A DNA stretch of 64,000 bases, taken from NCBI GenBank assembly GCA_037833965.1, contig AP031352.1, forward strand, positions 3,576,501 to 3,640,500. The letters run 5' to 3'. Within the stretch, counting starts at the first letter, position 1; each line of letters starts with the position of its first letter. This DNA comes from Marchantia polymorpha subsp. ruderalis (Eukaryota > Streptophyta > Marchantiopsida > Marchantiales > Marchantiaceae). Positions 26,101-38,336 of this stretch are shown in pieces. Below the pieces are notes generated by a model. It did not search any database and had not been told where the DNA came from. It was given only the letters and a program-made list of their open reading frames with translations. The translations under genes and the position numbers were made by a program.

Positions 26101-27330
26101 ACATGTTGCATTTCAGTACACTCTATAGTATATAAATAAATGTATGGAAACAAATGTTCAAACAGTAGCAACAGATATGACGTCTAACATCCTCAATATA
26201 ACCCACAGAATTTACCTAATATATCTGAACACATTCCTTGACTGCTTTATGCTTACAAACAAGATTCATGTACTCTTGATATATACACAATTCGATTGTT
26301 CTACTATGATAAGTATGACTTTCGCAAACAAACAAAATTGTCAAAGCTTTCAAAACTATCATCAAAGCATAACTTGATTAAATTTAATTTTCATTATATT
26401 ATAAAAATATAATGGAAAATCATCTTACATAGACTGTGAATAATATATACATCATATATCCATAGAATTAATTTTTCATCATTAAAAATATTCATTTTCT
26501 GTAAAAAATTACATTAGTACAACCAGGCATATTATCAGTCATAGATATTTCTTTTATTTTATCACTCATTCACACGAACATTCAAACAAAAATTATCTAA
26601 TACAACATTCAATTTCACTTCTACTTCTCTTAAATTTAAATTCATCTATCATAACATTTGAAATAGAAAATGTGCTTAATATTCACAAATAACTAAAATC
26701 AACGAATATTTTTGTAAACTAATGAAACAATATTTCATACATAATTCTTAGAAAGGTACATATATATTGAAAGTAATCATTTAAAATAAAATCAAATATA
26801 GGAAACTTCATCTAGGAAAGCAATGAATTTATGTGCTGAATGTAATAACTTTAATATATGTTCACAAGCTATAAGTTGAATTTATCCATCTAATTACATT
26901 TTAAATCCGTTTTAATCTGCACATGTATGTATGTATAATTTTCAATATAATTTTTTGCAATTATTTTCATACTCAATTTGGTGATACTCTTGTCACAAAA
27001 CTAACTTACATCCAGCTATATGTCTTGTTTATGTTGAACTGTAACATATATTATCGACAAAACAAATAAATCAGAATAAAAAGGTTATATATTTATGTTT
27101 ATGGTTCAGCATCTTCATTTAATCTATTTTATTTTAGATAATTTTTTATGACGTTGGATATTTTTTAAATAAATATATTTTTTTCAAGATAAAAAATGTC
27201 AATTTTCAAATTTTAATTAAGAGGTTTGATTAATTATTTTTTATGAAATTGAAGAGTTACATATGTAAAAAAATTAATATTAATTCCATTATTAGTTTTA
27301 TAACAAATAAATAAAAAATTTAGTAAATTT
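26101..27330. other. AT-rich desert, left part
   Basis: Very AT-rich, CG-poor sequence without a meaningful open frame. I see no recognisable element. It ends abruptly at the richer block that starts near 27.33 kb. Confidence 0.5.
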
Positions 27331-28420
27331 TCACCAGCAGTCAAGCACCTGGAAGTCCTTGCTTCCTTCTTCTACACTTACTGATATCGTGAAGAAGCCT
27401 AGGACCGTTTCTTTCCTTAACTGAAGGTACAAGATAAATGTGAGTGTTGCTGTTATGTTCCTTTTTATTTTCAGTTTATGGTTTTCTAGGGCTGTACAGC
27501 TGTGCGCTACCGAGATGGATTACAGGGGTTAGTGGACCCGTGGTGCATGACTAGCTTTACGAGGGTTCGAGATCCCATGGATGACTTCCTGGATGTCTTC
27601 CGGGGAGGGCATTATGGACCCCGTGGTGCAAAAAGCGAAAGATCTTGCCCATTATTGTGACATTGACCTCAACACGAAACCATAAAGAGGATTCAGAATC
27701 CAGATGACTTTTCCTCTGTTCCTGTCTGTCTTCCATACCGTATTACTGTATTCTGGCTCCCAGATAGCACTCAAGAACTTATACTTCTGCCTTCAAAGAC
27801 GACAAGACGTCTCGCAAGCTCTTCTCATCATTACTTTTTGTTCCCCAAGTGCTAATAATGAATTCGCCTAGAGTAGGTTCTTTTCCTTTCATGTCGAATA
27901 TAGAGTAGGTGGTTCTAGATAGATAAAGAGTAGGTGTTCTTACCATCCTTTTTTTCCCCTATCTATTTGGGCCCCGTTTTCCTTTTTTCTTTCCTCCTGG
28001 GACGGAAAAAAGACCTAGTAGTGTAGAACTTGTCACATCGTATAAAATCCTCATAAGGATCCGCAGTATCGGCTTGCCCTATTGTGGAACATTCTACAAC
28101 TACATAATTTTATCCTTTATTTACGTTCACGCAAGAAAGAAAAGGGGCCAAGTGGATAACACAAGAATGATGGGAATACACATCAAGCAGTACAAAGAAC
28201 CTCACGGGGACTAGGCCCACATTCCTCACACACAAGAAATAGAGTCAACTTCCTACTCGTCATTTTCTTCACCTTTTTGTATGTGCAGCTTTTGGATTAT
28301 TTGTTGACCTTACTTGACTGGAGGGAGTGCGCTATGGGTTGGGGGTGTGCTAGCTGCAATACGCTTTTCTCCTACCTACGAAAAGAATCAAGATTTACAT
28401 ACCAGATCAAAAGCCGGGAG
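27330..28420. other. probable organellar (mitochondrial) DNA insertion
   Basis: A block of about 1.1 kb with clearly higher GC and ordinary complexity, bounded on both sides by AT-rich desert. Its style is that of plant mitochondrial spacer DNA: balanced purines and pyrimidines, runs such as AAGAAAGAAAAGGGGCC and CTTTTTTCTTTCCTCC, and short reiterated phrases such as GAGTAGGT (three times between about 27870 and 27935) and CCCGTGGTGCA (twice). No intact gene is seen. The assignment rests on composition and texture, not on a match, so another kind of insertion is possible. Confidence 0.35.
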
Positions 28421-31400
28421 AATTGATATTGAAACAAACTATCCATGTTATAAGAGAAAATAAAAGGGAGCAATAATACACATGGATATTTTATGTACGA
28501 ATAGAAACAGAACTAACCAACTTAATCATATCACAGAAGATTATTCTACCTCTCCAAACTATTAAATTCCCATATGATGTACATCTAATCAATTCCAAGG
28601 CAGAATTATGCTTTTGCGTCATCTATAGATCTACCCTTTCTTATATAGCAACGCTTGCATTAATTAAATAATCATATTCAAATTAAGAAGAGGAAATCAA
28701 TATTACATATAAATAATAACAAGTTAATTCAAATATTGACTGAAGAAAGATATATCTTGGTTTGTGAAATGAAATTCTATCGAATTATATTAGGTTGCAA
28801 TCACAAAAATTGGTTGAAAGCTATTGATCATGATTTGACATGAGAGAGAGAAAAAATGAGATCAAGATACAAAATTGATCCAAATATAATTTTTTAATAA
28901 AATACACAGATATTGAATCAAATTTTTTTGCAGGTAAATATACAAACAAGCGTATCAAGAAAATAATTGAATAGTTTATAGCAAAATTTTAAGAGCACTA
29001 AAAAATATTTCTTGCAAGCCTAAAATCTAAGGTTTCAAGAGAATAGAATAATTTATAAATTTTAACATTTATGCATATGTGTTCGTATGTTTTTTAAAAT
29101 AATGGATTCAAATGATAAAGTATCAAAGTATAAATGAAAGTTTCATGTAGATTGTGATATAGAAATTTTACAACAGATCAAAGCAAACTAACTAACGATA
29201 AAAGCTAATCCAAGGAGACTCAGCATTGAACCTATTTTTGGTTGATGATATTGGCGATGCAAATTTCTTAAATATCTTATGATTTTAATAATATTGTCAT
29301 AAATTTTAATATAAAACCTTAAGTTTATTTTAAATTTTGAAGAAATATAAAATATATTACAAATAAACTTGTCAAACTTTTGAAATGGTTGCACTTTCTT
29401 GAAAATGAATGATGTTTATCATAAATTGTATATGTTGATTAAATACAAATTGTAATTAAAAAATATCCGACTAAGTAGAAGAAGTTTACAAACAAAAGAA
29501 AAGTATGTGATTTATGATTGCATAAAAAAAAGTTACAACCCTAAAGATATTGAATTAAAAAAAAGTTACTTCTAGTTTGCATCTATGATATAAATAATTA
29601 AAAAAAATCTATACAGTCTATAAAAAGTATAATTTTCATTAGTATCATGCTCGTGAAAAAGCATTATATGTCAGACTACAAGTATAAATGATATTTTATC
29701 ATGTTTAAACATTTTTTTATTTTGCACATATGACATAATTCAGAATTAAACACAATAAAAAAATTTAATCTAAATTATTCTTAGTATTAACTCTAGTATC
29801 GTGTTAAACTCTAGTTGATCTAATTCAATTTAGCATTAGGTTAGGCTAAACCCTAATTTGGATCAATTTAAAAAAATTTGCTACCTAGATCATATAGAAG
29901 AGCAAGCCAACACTATAATCAACACTTTGTAGGTTTTCAATAAAGATGTTAATTTTAATTGATGCTGTAGCTCAAGAATGGCGAACCACTTGTTTATTTA
30001 AAAAAATCATGACCAATAAATATTCATCATGTATATTAATGCAACAAAAAATGTGACGTGTGCAAACAAGATTTCAAGAATGAAATACACATAAAAATGA
30101 CTGCAAAATTATATAGTAATAATCAAACAATCATAGTTACTTCACAAATTTTAGATGCTTATGAATCAAATACATTGATACATCTAATTATATTTTAACT
30201 TTATCTGATCTGGCATATACTGCTAAAAAAATCGTTGAATCACGTTAATTACAAAACTAATTTAATATTTGTGTGATTTTGTATTTGGTTTGGTAATTAA
30301 TACTATAATGTTGTTAATTTTTTTTTAGAAAATTACTCTTTCTGTCATTGCAAAAACCTAAAGAGTAGTTAGAGATTCCAATATTTTGAAACAAGTATGT
30401 GATAGTAAATTTATTTTTTTTATTTCAAAATATTACAGAATAATTTCCAGGCATTATGTTTGCAAATTTTTTTTATACATACATATACAAACTATTATAT
30501 TTTTTCAAGATTTTGAATTTCTTTTTTTTAATCCCAAATCTTTTCAAATATTTCAAACTCTTGAATTTCTTACATCTGTAATTTATTCCAAACATTTCAA
30601 ATATTATTAATTTTTTAACTTTGACTTTGCAGAATTGAAAAAAATTCGTTAATTTTTTTGTTCTTTAATTTGTTTGATAATATAGAAAGAGCAATCTAAT
30701 GATCTTAGTTTGATCAAATTCGGCTTGTGCAATAAGGTTCATGATACAGATAAATATATCTATTCGTGCTTGAAAATAAGATACTTGATTTAGGAGAATA
30801 ATATATATATATACACATATATATGAAAAATTATAAATCAATTATCTCAACTGGCAATCATATTACTCAAAATTTGTCAAATATTCAAATAATTGATAGC
30901 TATTACTCAAACATATTGCTTAATTTTGTCTCGAATTTTTCTAGTCTCTACTGAAGATAATTAATCTAAGAAAATTGACAAGCTTATGAATAAATATTTG
31001 ATTTTCTTGCATGCATAAATTTAATCATTGACTAAAATTATTCAATATTTCAGTTCATTTAAGTCTGATATTAGTTGATATTGCTTCTTATTCAAATCGT
31101 TTGCATCATAACGATACAAGCACATACCACCAAAACAACCAAATTATTCAAATTTGCATATTTGATATTAGAAATAATCTCAGTTCATATCAAGTTTATT
31201 TTCTTTGAAGACTTTCACCTGTATTTTTTTAATAATACTTTTTAATAATTTAAACCATTTCATGTCAACTTGTTTATTTTTTTGGAAATTTTATTTGCAC
31301 CCAGATTTATAAACTAGTACATACATTATTATAACATATATCTTTAACATTAGTTTGGTTAAATATAAATAGTCAAAAAAATTCAAAAAATTCATTATAA

Positions 31401-32530
31401 TCACTTGTTTTCAAGTAATATTAATCAATTTCTTATATGAATAAAAAATAAAATAAAAAGTAAATATAATGTCATCACAATAAGTTTTCTTGTCTGCTTG
31501 TTATTCTCTAAAAAAAAATTTGATTCTTTTTTATAGGTCATTAAATTCTTAGAGATTATTAAATGATTTTGCACACATCTAATCTACATGTTACTTGTTC
31601 TTAAATATTGGCATTTTTTTTATGATCACGTTACAATAAATTTTAATTATCAACATGAATTTCTTTCGTAAAACTATTTTTTATGATAGTTTGTTGGATT
31701 CCTTTTGAATTAAATCTATGAATTGAATTTTTTCTTGAATATATTGTTTTTAAAAATGAATTTTCTATAATACTTTACACATTCTAAAATTTATAAGCAA
31801 ATTTTCATAAAAAGGAAAAATCTATGCTCTTTGTTTCATTTTTAAAAATATTTTATTTTACTTCATTCAAAAATTTTCGAATGATATGAAAAAATATTTA
31901 TTTCTATTTTTATATATAAAATAATAAAATTTGAAAAATAACTGAAGTTGGAATTCTAATATTTAAGATAATAATGGAAAAAATAAGCAAATGAAAATTG
32001 AATTATCCGTTTGTTTCAATTTATATTTAAATTTGATGATATGACGAGAGATGCAAAACATGAATATGTTTTATATGCATAATTTTCATTCAATCTGATT
32101 TAAAAAAAGTTGTTAAGTGGAAAATTATGTTATAGTAACAATGTACTAATCATGCAAAACTTTCAATGATGTTTATTTGAAAAAATTTGCAATTTATTAA
32201 AATGAAGCGTTAAATATATTTTTATATTAGCAACATATGAAATCATGAATTTTTTTGAGAAATGAATATCCAAAAATCACAACACATTTTGTCACGTGTA
32301 AATAAAATCAATCATGTCTGAACACATGAAAAGTTTAGATGGTGTTCAGTCACAAAGACATTGCGTGTTCTTATTAGGTGTGTGGTATTTGCATTGTGAT
32401 TCTATTGGGTCTATCCCATCCTTCCATTCGTTAAATCCGTGAAATACATGGAAGTATATTGGCAACTTTTTGTATATTTCACTCTCATATTTAAACTCTG
32501 GAATGAAAACTTGTAGAAGAGATAGTGAAT
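28421..32530. other. AT-rich desert, right part
   Basis: About 4.1 kb of extremely AT-rich sequence with almost no CG dinucleotides and long A and T runs, including a TA tract near 30801-30812. Open frames stay below 75 codons. It probably consists of old, deaminated transposon sequence, but no protein motif or terminal repeat is recognisable. Confidence 0.5.
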
Positions 32531-32534
32531 GGTT

Positions 32535-33140
32535 AGAGATTTGCTTGATGGGACCCCTACGGAAAGTAATTTGCTTGATGGGACCATTCAGGTTTCATTT
32601 TACCCGATGGTACCCCATGAACGATGCACCGTCACCCATGTTCTAATAACAACTAGAGAGAGTGCAACGAGTACACCGCAACCGCAGACAGAGTGGACTT
32701 TGCACTCCATCACACTCACTTGTTTTTATGTTGTCATTCTGTATCCGGCCACTCTCCAAGGAGACGAGTAGAGAAATGTTCATCCGGAGTTTATTTGTTC
32801 GCCACGAATGGGTGATCGCGAGACTTGAGCTCGCACGCAGGGTTACGGAAGGAGTGTGCAGGTGGGAGGCAACAGAGATATCTTTGCGAACGAAAGAATT
32901 GAAACACAACAAATTGCACTTCGAGCAAAATCGATCTTTGTCCCCGTGATAATCCACCAAAAATTATAATCAAGTATTGATCTCTGATTGTAATTCCCTC
33001 ATTGTAACTAGTAGTAATCGTAATTACAAGAACTATGTACGACGGCACACCGTCGTTAGGGTCCCATTGGGTAAAACTAAACTTGAGGTGTCCCATCAAG
33101 CAAATTGCTTTCAGCAGAGATCTCATCAAGCAAATCTCTC
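32535..33140. mobile_element. about 605-bp non-autonomous DNA transposon with long terminal inverted repeats
   Basis: The left end (32535 to about 32655) and the reverse complement of the right end (33139 back to about 33005) align over more than 100 bp with scattered differences. Both begin AGAGATTTGCTTGATG. Both hold a second internal copy of ATTTGCTTGATGGGAC about 32 bp inward, followed by a shared TTTTACCC block. The middle encodes nothing recognisable. The flanks TGAATGGTT (32526-32534) and GGAATTGTT (33141-33149) agree at 7 of 9 positions, compatible with an aged 9-bp target duplication of the Mutator-like type, although the right boundary is uncertain by one base. I would class it as a MITE-like element, possibly MULE-derived. 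Confidence 0.75.
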
Positions 33141-33149
33141 GGAATTGTT

Positions 33150-34213
33150 GTAAACTGTACGGTAAGTATTGATTGTTTTTCTTAGAATTACTATTTCGGA
33201 TTCAACTACTTGTCCCCGAGGAGCATAAAATTCTACCAACCTAGCTGTAGCAGTCTAAGGAATGTGGATCAAGGGACTTCAAACCGGGGACAAAGTTGGA
33301 GAACACTGCGAGTAGACGGAGTGCGATGTGCCATAACTTCAGTTTTCTCTCCTATAATGTAACTACCCAATTACCCGGGCAAGGCAGTGCCCAGAATAGA
33401 GTTGGCATTCCACAAAGTTTTAATTATTCTATTTATAGACTATCGGCCTCTGAAATGCGACACTGAGTGCATTGAAGAAAGTGAGTGCGGTTTGTTAATC
33501 GAACGTCAGTAAGCGGGAAAATGTTAGGTTGAGGGCGACCATCTCTCCTTTTTGTTGTTCTCCTACCTGCGTGTTAAGGCCTCGCGGCAGGTCACGTGTT
33601 ATTTCGGTCGCTCTCCTCCGTCCTGGCTACATAATTAGATTATTGGTAAGCCCCCCAGAAGATTGCGGGCAGTTTTCGTTTCCTAGCTTTACACGGTGGG
33701 AGTTCTATCAATCAAACCATTGGGACAGTATTTTGAGGTATGGTCCTCGTGCAATTGTGAGACTCTTGATTCCGAATCGCTGCAGAGGAATATTTCATAT
33801 TAAACACGTCACGTACTGCTTCTAGGTAGTTACAGATCTGTGATGTTTCTGATGGTAAGAAAAATTCCTGATATGTATGGGCACCTGTGATATTTTGTCC
33901 AGTTGGAGCTGTCTGAAACATGCATGAAGTCTACATCACTCTTAGTTCTGAGGTCTGTCTGTGAGCTTGTGTTAGAGAGTTTGCTCGAGCACTACTTCTG
34001 CACATTTTGTTTCTCTGTCTGAAGTTATGCATCTGTGATCTCAAATCCAAATTGTCTTTACTCCCCTGGATGTCTTTGTATCTCTACTTATTGTCTGAAT
34101 ATTGTAGCCTGAGATCTGGGAAGGTGCAGGCATGATAGATGGGCTATATTGCATGTTTCTTATGCAGATATAGCTCCTGTCTTATATCTTTCCGTGATGC
34201 ATCAGGTTTTGAG
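33150..34213. promoter_or_regulatory. upstream region and probable leader of UreF
   Basis: Balanced composition with pyrimidine-rich patches on the plus strand (for example 33540-33640), typical of moss 5' leaders. A possible donor (GGTAAG, near 33643) lies inside this region, so a spliced 5' UTR is conceivable, but no matching acceptor was fixed. No other gene is seen. Confidence 0.3.
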
Positions 34214-35035
34214 ATGACAACTGAGCAAAATTCCACGAATGCTGCGGTAAGTCGTGCCGAGGATCATAATCTGAGCAGGGAGTGTGCACTCAAGCTAGTC
34301 ACAGGCTTTTTGACAGATGTTTCTGTCATAACGGATGGTCCTCCAATTGTACAGAGTGGATCTATGGACTGGACCACATGGCAGTTGCTGGATTCCCTTT
34401 TTCCTACCGGTGGCTTCGCCCACTCATATGGTCTTGAAACGGCGTATCAAGGAGGACTGGTATCAGACTGTGCCTCTCTTGAGAGGTTTGCGGTCAATTC
34501 ACTTCAGAACAGTGCAGGATTGTCATTACCATTCGTGTTCGCAGGTAACAAGTTTCCCAATACCGAGTGTTGGTTGGAGTTAAACAAAATCTTGCATGCA
34601 ATGCTTACAAATCATGTTGCTCGAAAGGCATCATTGACCCAAGGTTCAGCTCTTCTACGGACGGCATCGACAGTGTTCACAGAGTTTCCGGAATTGAAGA
34701 AGATGCGCGCATGTTCTTATGCCCCAACGGCTACTACACCTCATCATGCTCCTCTGTTTGGAGTGTTATGTGGATTGCTTGGTGTGGATGCAGTTACAGC
34801 TCAACGATCATATTTGTTCATGGGACTAAGGGATATATTATCAGCTGCTACAAGGCTGAACATTACAGGTCCTCTAGAAGCAGCAAAGCTTCAACACCAG
34901 ATTGCGGGTGTAACTGAAACGCTGCTAACTAGGTATGCAAATAGGCCTTTGCAAGACTCATACAGCACTTTTCCACTTGTGGACACATTTCAGGGTGCTC
35001 ATGACCAATTATTTTCTCGAATGTTTTGCTCTTGA
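34214..35035 (+). CDS. UREF: urease accessory protein UreF (273 aa)
   Basis: A single uninterrupted exon encodes a UreF-family protein. UreF works with UreD, UreG and UreH-type partners to load nickel into apo-urease and acts as the gate for UreG GTPase activity, in the plant cytosol. The signature DSLFPTGGFAHSYGLE is near the N-terminal third. The central helical part follows, and then the conserved C-terminal block with HHAPLFGVLCGLLGV and YLFMGLRDILSAATRL. I chose the ATG at 34214 (MTTEQNST): the frame is open from 34139, but those 25 extra residues are Cys-rich and unlike the family, and 273 aa fits the plant family. The absence of introns is notable beside the exon-rich genes nearby. Gene ending at TGA 35033-35035. 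Confidence 0.93.
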   Translation: MTTEQNSTNAAVSRAEDHNLSRECALKLVTGFLTDVSVITDGPPIVQSGSMDWTTWQLLDSLFPTGGFAHSYGLETAYQGGLVSDCASLERFAVNSLQNSAGLSLPFVFAGNKFPNTECWLELNKILHAMLTNHVARKASLTQGSALLRTASTVFTEFPELKKMRACSYAPTATTPHHAPLFGVLCGLLGVDAVTAQRSYLFMGLRDILSAATRLNITGPLEAAKLQHQIAGVTETLLTRYANRPLQDSYSTFPLVDTFQGAHDQLFSRMFCS

Positions 35036-38000
35036 AGTACAGCTTTTCTTCACCTCCGTCCAAGGGTTTTTTATTGGATGGTCATTACTCTTGACTTGGA
35101 ATGGAACTATGCTTGTTGTCCAAATTGAAAACTTGAGTATGGTGTACGACACCAGGGTGCCAGAGTATGTTCGATGATAACTGTATGAGTTCTTTCTGAT
35201 ATGGTAGCTCTATATCAATAACTGTTAACTAAGTTATAATTTTGCACGTATTCTCTCACATCTGAACGCTATCTGAACAACTGTCCTTAATCACATTAAG
35301 CACTTCAACTTCATGTTAGAGATCACAGGATATCTTAGCTATTGGGACACGCTTTGAGTGAACATTTACTTCAACCTTATACTGGATGAAGAGTAAAGAA
35401 ATCAAGAGTTGGCATGTTCTTGATTTTGAGTTTTTGAAGTAATTCGTAATATAATCGAAACAGAAACATTTTAAGAATTGCTTATCCTGGATGTGAAGCC
35501 CAAGGCGGCTGAGTTATTATTTACACCTTCAATAGATGGATGAGCTACTTGAGGGCTGTATGCTGGTTGACATTCCGAAGTAACTCCATCTATGAGAAAA
35601 CGTCACACTATAAGTTCTCTTCTCCCTCAAGTAGTCTTCTTTCTTCTTAGTCTCCCCCAGCTAGTCAAGGTCTTTTTGATTGAGACTTCGAAGCTCTGAA
35701 CCAACCACATGTCTAGAGGTGTCACTTTTGTGTCATGAAGTGGTATTCAAGTGCGATTCATAAGTGCGAAGATTCAAGGGTATTGCCTGGATGAGAGTCC
35801 TATGAGGTTTTTCCGTGGTTCAGCGAATTATTATGACTTGCAGCTTAATCTCGATTTGGTTCTGGCATTTCTCCTTTCGTTCGAACATGTTAGTGGACTG
35901 GGCCTGAGTCCTAGCTTACAGGTAATTTCAGTGTTTGCATGATTTCGATCATGTATGTACAACATCAGTGATGACTTTCAGGCAGTTTCTCCGCACTGAA
36001 ACTTATGGCCCGACGTTTGTACACAAAAAGTTGTGACCTATCAAGTTTGCTGACATTCCTCTGCCTACTGAGGAAGTAGGCAGAGGAATGTAAGTAGTTA
36101 GCATCACATAATTTGTTCATAAATATCGCTCATATCAATCGATTATCTTGATCTCCCCATAAGATAAGTTCGCATTGTCAAATAGTGCTCTAGACTTCCA
36201 GCATAGTGCATATGGGTTTTTCTGTTTGTTTACTTGTTCTCTTCGACTGGAGCCTGTTTTGTTCACAATGCGTCCTAACCTACGTTTACAAGGCCTATCG
36301 TCCCGTATGGTCCCCACCCTTACTACGGGAGGTAGGACCTTGCCCTCTCCATTGTCATACTTTCCTACATCCGCATTGCTCTCAGTGTTTCTTGAAAGGA
36401 CGGATTGTTTTCTTGCTTTTTATACTTTTCTCGCTCTACTTTTCTGTTACCTGCGTATACACTGGTTTGAATCTGTTACCAATGCGACGTGGCTTGTGTG
36501 TAGACTTAGAGAGCCACCGAACAGTCTGCCCCAAGTAGTAAACTTTAAGGACTGCTGGCTCTTCAAAGAAGCTGATAAATTCATGGTGTACACTCATTGT
36601 AAATGAACCTTCTATTGTTTAAAGCCTTGGGGTAGAAGCTCAAGCTCAAGTTTTGTGAGGTATACGGTAATTTGTTAACAAGAATCATGTCATCAATAAT
36701 GTGCAAGTAAAGACCGTTCGATGTTTCTAGTTGGTGTAGTTCCTGTACTCCTCACACTCTTTCGTCTGTAGGCTTGTTCATCAGAAACCAGAAAATATAT
36801 AGCGGGTGAAAGCACAGAAGCAAAAAGTTGTTGATATACCGATGTTGTGCGTGACCTGTTCATAGGATAAAGTAATTAACTCAATTAAGTTAATTAGCTC
36901 AAATTATTAAGTAGATTATATTGTTACATTCAAAATACTAATGAGTTTTATGATACTCATGAAATATATGATAACTTTCTAAATTAAATTTGAAGAAAGT
37001 TATTTCCAAAAGTTTCATTTTTTATGTTACACTTGCATCCTCAATGCACTTGACAATATGAAGTTTTCCATAGTAGTGAGTTGCATTTAGTGAAATCTTC
37101 AATAAGTGTATAAAATTGTAATAAAATAATCTAATTATTGCAACTAGAAAAAATAAACTCTTCAATTCTCTTATATACATATATATATATATATCTATAA
37201 ATTGAAGAAATGGAAGTATAGATTTATGATAATCATTATAAAAATTTACGTTTTCATGAGATTTTCAATTTTTTCTTTATGAAATAAATTTTGATACACG
37301 GTGTACTATAATATATATGAATAAACTTATTATATTATTATTTATGATTATTATTCCTAAACTTATACGTTTATGTCGTATAATTATCAAACAGAATGGA
37401 AATTATGGATCTGCACATTGAAAATTATATATTTTAATGTTGATAGACACAAAAAGCACAAGAAACATTTGTCAGAGAAATTTGTCAGAGAATATTGTTC
37501 ATGGCTAATACTTCGTGTATCAATTGATTGTGTTTTGGACTTCAAAATTTAGAGAAAACAGCATTTAGTGTTCTTCGGGAGCCATCTCTTCGTCAATAAT
37601 GTCTATCACATCTTCGGGGTCTAAAGTATCACATGTCGTTTGTTATCGTAGCTCACAGGCTTCCGGTAAAAAGACTAGATTACTCCATGAGCTCAACACT
37701 TGAACCACTCTACCGAATTTTCCACTTCACAGTGATAACTGTATCTTATATTCATATCGACAGAACACTTCGAGCTTTTCACGTGACGAATTCAGAGTTC
37801 CGGTGAGAACATCAGTTTTCAAGACTTGTAAACTGTGTGTGCGATGAGGATGAAACGGAAGGTCATGTTTGTAATCGCATGAGCGAAATCCCTGACGTAC
37901 ATGTTGTAGACTAGATACAGCATTTGGACGATAATCGCTTACGTGTAACCAACCCGAAAATGAATGAATTCATCATATTAACCTGATGATAGGCTCCAAC

Positions 38001-38336
38001 TACAGCTTCTGTTACAAATGCTCTCATACACATCCGTATACCTGACTAATCCGTGATCATTTCGGTCGAATGGACTCGACAAGAATGTGATCTACACGAT
38101 GATTCTATGATACCCTCTACTGGCGAGTACGCAGGGCTAACGATGCGAACTGATGGGGACTAAAGTCTATCTGGTGTTTCAATGTCAATCCTTACCTCCT
38201 TGGCCCAAAGAGTTCGTATCAGAAGACCTGGGTCCTCATGACAAGGCAAAGGCAAACTCGGCTTTGTCTTCAAATAAACAGAAGACGATCGCCTTGACAA
38301 GTAAAGACCTTCCGGCTTTAGAAAGAAACTTCCTAA
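35036..38336. other. UreF 3' flank and intergenic
   Basis: Balanced sequence to about 36.85 kb, then an AT-rich stretch (36.86-37.45 kb, TA tract at 37177-37194), then balanced again. Plus-strand open frames near 36175-36606 (143 codons, hydrophobic, Leu/Phe-rich) are not recognisable and overlap a second frame of similar length, so I do not call a gene. One strong hairpin is listed separately. Confidence 0.4.
36053..36091. repeat. perfect 17-bp hairpin with 5-nt loop
   Basis: Arms 36053-36069 and 36075-36091 are exact reverse complements, with loop GAGGA. It is about 1 kb past the UreF stop codon. Its GC content is higher than its surroundings. The stem is shorter than a plant microRNA duplex, and nothing links it to a mobile element. 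Confidence 0.85.

Noticed and set aside
27510-27580. Organellar tRNA in the probable mitochondrial block (GGGTTCGAGATCCC)
   Set aside because: Only a T-arm-like hairpin is present; the other arms do not form.
34139-34213. N-terminal extension of UreF from the upstream ATG
   Set aside because: The 25 residues are Cys- and Ser-rich, unlike the family, and the ATG at 34214 gives the expected length.
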